A stretch of DNA of 35,837 nucleotides from assembly GCA_002712765.1 (NCBI GenBank), contig PAUP01000101.1, positions 1-35,837 on the forward strand. Reading direction: 5' to 3'. Positions within the stretch are counted from its first letter, which is position 1, and every line of letters begins with the position of its first letter. The translations under genes and the position numbers were made by a program. Positions 35,041-35,837 of this stretch are shown piece by piece. The notes under the pieces are model-generated. The model did no database searches, was not told the DNA's origin, and was given only the letters and a program-made list of their open reading frames with translations. The DNA comes from Cytophagaceae bacterium. GTDB lineage: Bacteria > Bacteroidota > Bacteroidia > Flavobacteriales > Flavobacteriaceae.

Positions 35041-35837
35041 ATGTATGTAGTAAAAAGAGATGGCCGTCAGGAACCGGTCATGTTTGACAAAATTACCGCC
35101 AGGGTAAAAAAATTGTGTTATGGATTAAGTGACTTTGTAGATCCTGTAAAGATCTCGATGCGTGTTATCGAGGGGCTGTACGATGGGGTGACCACAAGTG
35201 AACTCGATAATCTCGCTGCCGAGACGGCCGCCTCGATGACTACAACACACCCTGATTACGCCAAGCTTGCAGCACGTATTTCGGTATCTAACCTGCATAA
35301 GAACACCAAAAAGTCTTTTAGTGAGGTGATGACAGACCTCTATGAGTATGTCAACCCTCGTACAGGAAATAAGGCGCCGCTTATCGCCGATGAGGTCTAT
35401 AAAGTGATCCAAGATAACAAGGATGCCATAGATTCGATGATTATTTATAATCGTGATTTTGGTTATGATTACTTTGGATTTAAAACCTTGGAGCGATCTT
35501 ACCTCTTAAAAATAAATGGGCAAATAGCAGAGCGGCCTCAACATATGTTGATGCGTGTGTCTATTGGGATACACCTCAATGATTTGGACGCGGCCAAAGA
35601 GACCTATGAGTTGATGTCTAAAAAGTATTTTACACATGCAACGCCTACACTATTTAACTCGGGTACACCCAAGCCTCAAATGTCATCTTGTTTCCTACTC
35701 ACTATGAAAGATGACAGTATTGAAGGAATATATGATACACTGAAACAAACTGCCAAGATCTCTCAAAGTGCGGGAGGTATTGGGTTATCTATTCACAATA
35801 TTAGAGCGACGGGTTCTTATATAGGGGGTACTAATGG
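35041..35837 (+). CDS. nrdA: Ribonucleotide reductase class Ia, large subunit (partial)
   Basis: The first 265 codons are present; the gene runs past the window end. The N-terminal [19 protein letters not shown] begins an ATP-cone domain (about 1-90) for allosteric control of activity. Further on, [20 protein letters not shown] and SCFLLTM hold the first active-site cysteine, and [17 protein letters not shown] follows. It reduces ribonucleoside diphosphates with the NrdB radical. It lies 174 bases after nrdB, with a palindrome copy and alternative hairpins between, so it may share the nrdB transcript or have its own control. Confidence 0.95.
   Translation, partial: MYVVKRDGRQEPVMFDKITARVKKLCYGLSDFVDPVKISMRVIEGLYDGVTTSELDNLAAETAASMTTTHPDYAKLAARISVSNLHKNTKKSFSEVMTDLYEYVNPRTGNKAPLIADEVYKVIQDNKDAIDSMIIYNRDFGYDYFGFKTLERSYLLKINGQIAERPQHMLMRVSIGIHLNDLDAAKETYELMSKKYFTHATPTLFNSGTPKPQMSSCFLLTMKDDSIEGIYDTLKQTAKISQSAGGIGLSIHNIRATGSYIGGTN

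Noticed and set aside
1-35837. CRISPR array, tRNA, rRNA, insertion sequence or prophage
   Set aside because: No spaced direct repeats, cloverleaf genes, transposase or phage genes were seen on either strand.

Overview
The window looks like the chromosome of a member of the Bacteroidota, most likely a marine Flavobacteriaceae. Evidence: A-rich start regions without Shine-Dalgarno sites, several promoter-like TAnnTTTG elements, SusC/TonB-receptor-like and type IX secretion C-termini, many short lipoprotein signals ending in SC followed by acidic residues, a Bacteroidetes-type sdhCAB, and an IPR-style TPR/HTH regulator. No rRNA, tRNA, CRISPR array, insertion sequence or prophage was seen. The species was not identified.

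Layout. 1-5684 (+): the end of a TonB-dependent receptor, a TPR/LuxR-type membrane regulator, a lipoprotein with a trefoil-like and an aerolysin-like region, a cadherin-like lipoprotein, and a TauE/SafE permease. 5681-11675 (-): a tight five-gene operon encoding two related LVIVD-type propellers (one with a type IX sorting tail, one a lipoprotein), a seven-repeat propeller lipoprotein, an MbnP-like copper protein and an MbnH-like di-haem enzyme. 11938-13231: thiL and a small zinc-ribbon-like protein. 13428-17153 (-): xylA, xylB and an alpha/beta hydrolase. 17190-19866 (+): a BrnQ-type transporter and a second di-haem peroxidase-like lipoprotein. 19884-21176 (-): aminopeptidase P. 21270-24997 (+): a propeller-type sensor kinase with a LytTR response regulator. 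25333-28185 (+): a large secreted VPS10/BNR propeller. 28257-28642 (+): a decayed gene. 28735-29640 (+): a CDF metal exporter with a histidine-rich N-terminus. 29902-33352 (+): sdhCAB. 33880 to the end (+): nrdB and the start of nrdA.

The most interesting unit is the five-gene operon at 5681-11675. Its last two genes match the MbnP/MbnH pair, in which the di-haem enzyme oxidises a tryptophan of its partner to make a copper site. Here the pair is translationally coupled and lies downstream of three cell-surface propeller proteins, two of which keep the same set of histidines. This suggests a surface metal system outside any methanobactin locus.

A second pattern is the palindrome TTTCGCGAAA, present seven times in 35.8 kb, usually within GCTTTCGCGAAAGC. 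It lies both between genes and inside reading frames. In three unrelated proteins it is read in the same frame as FRES, twice directly after a membrane segment.
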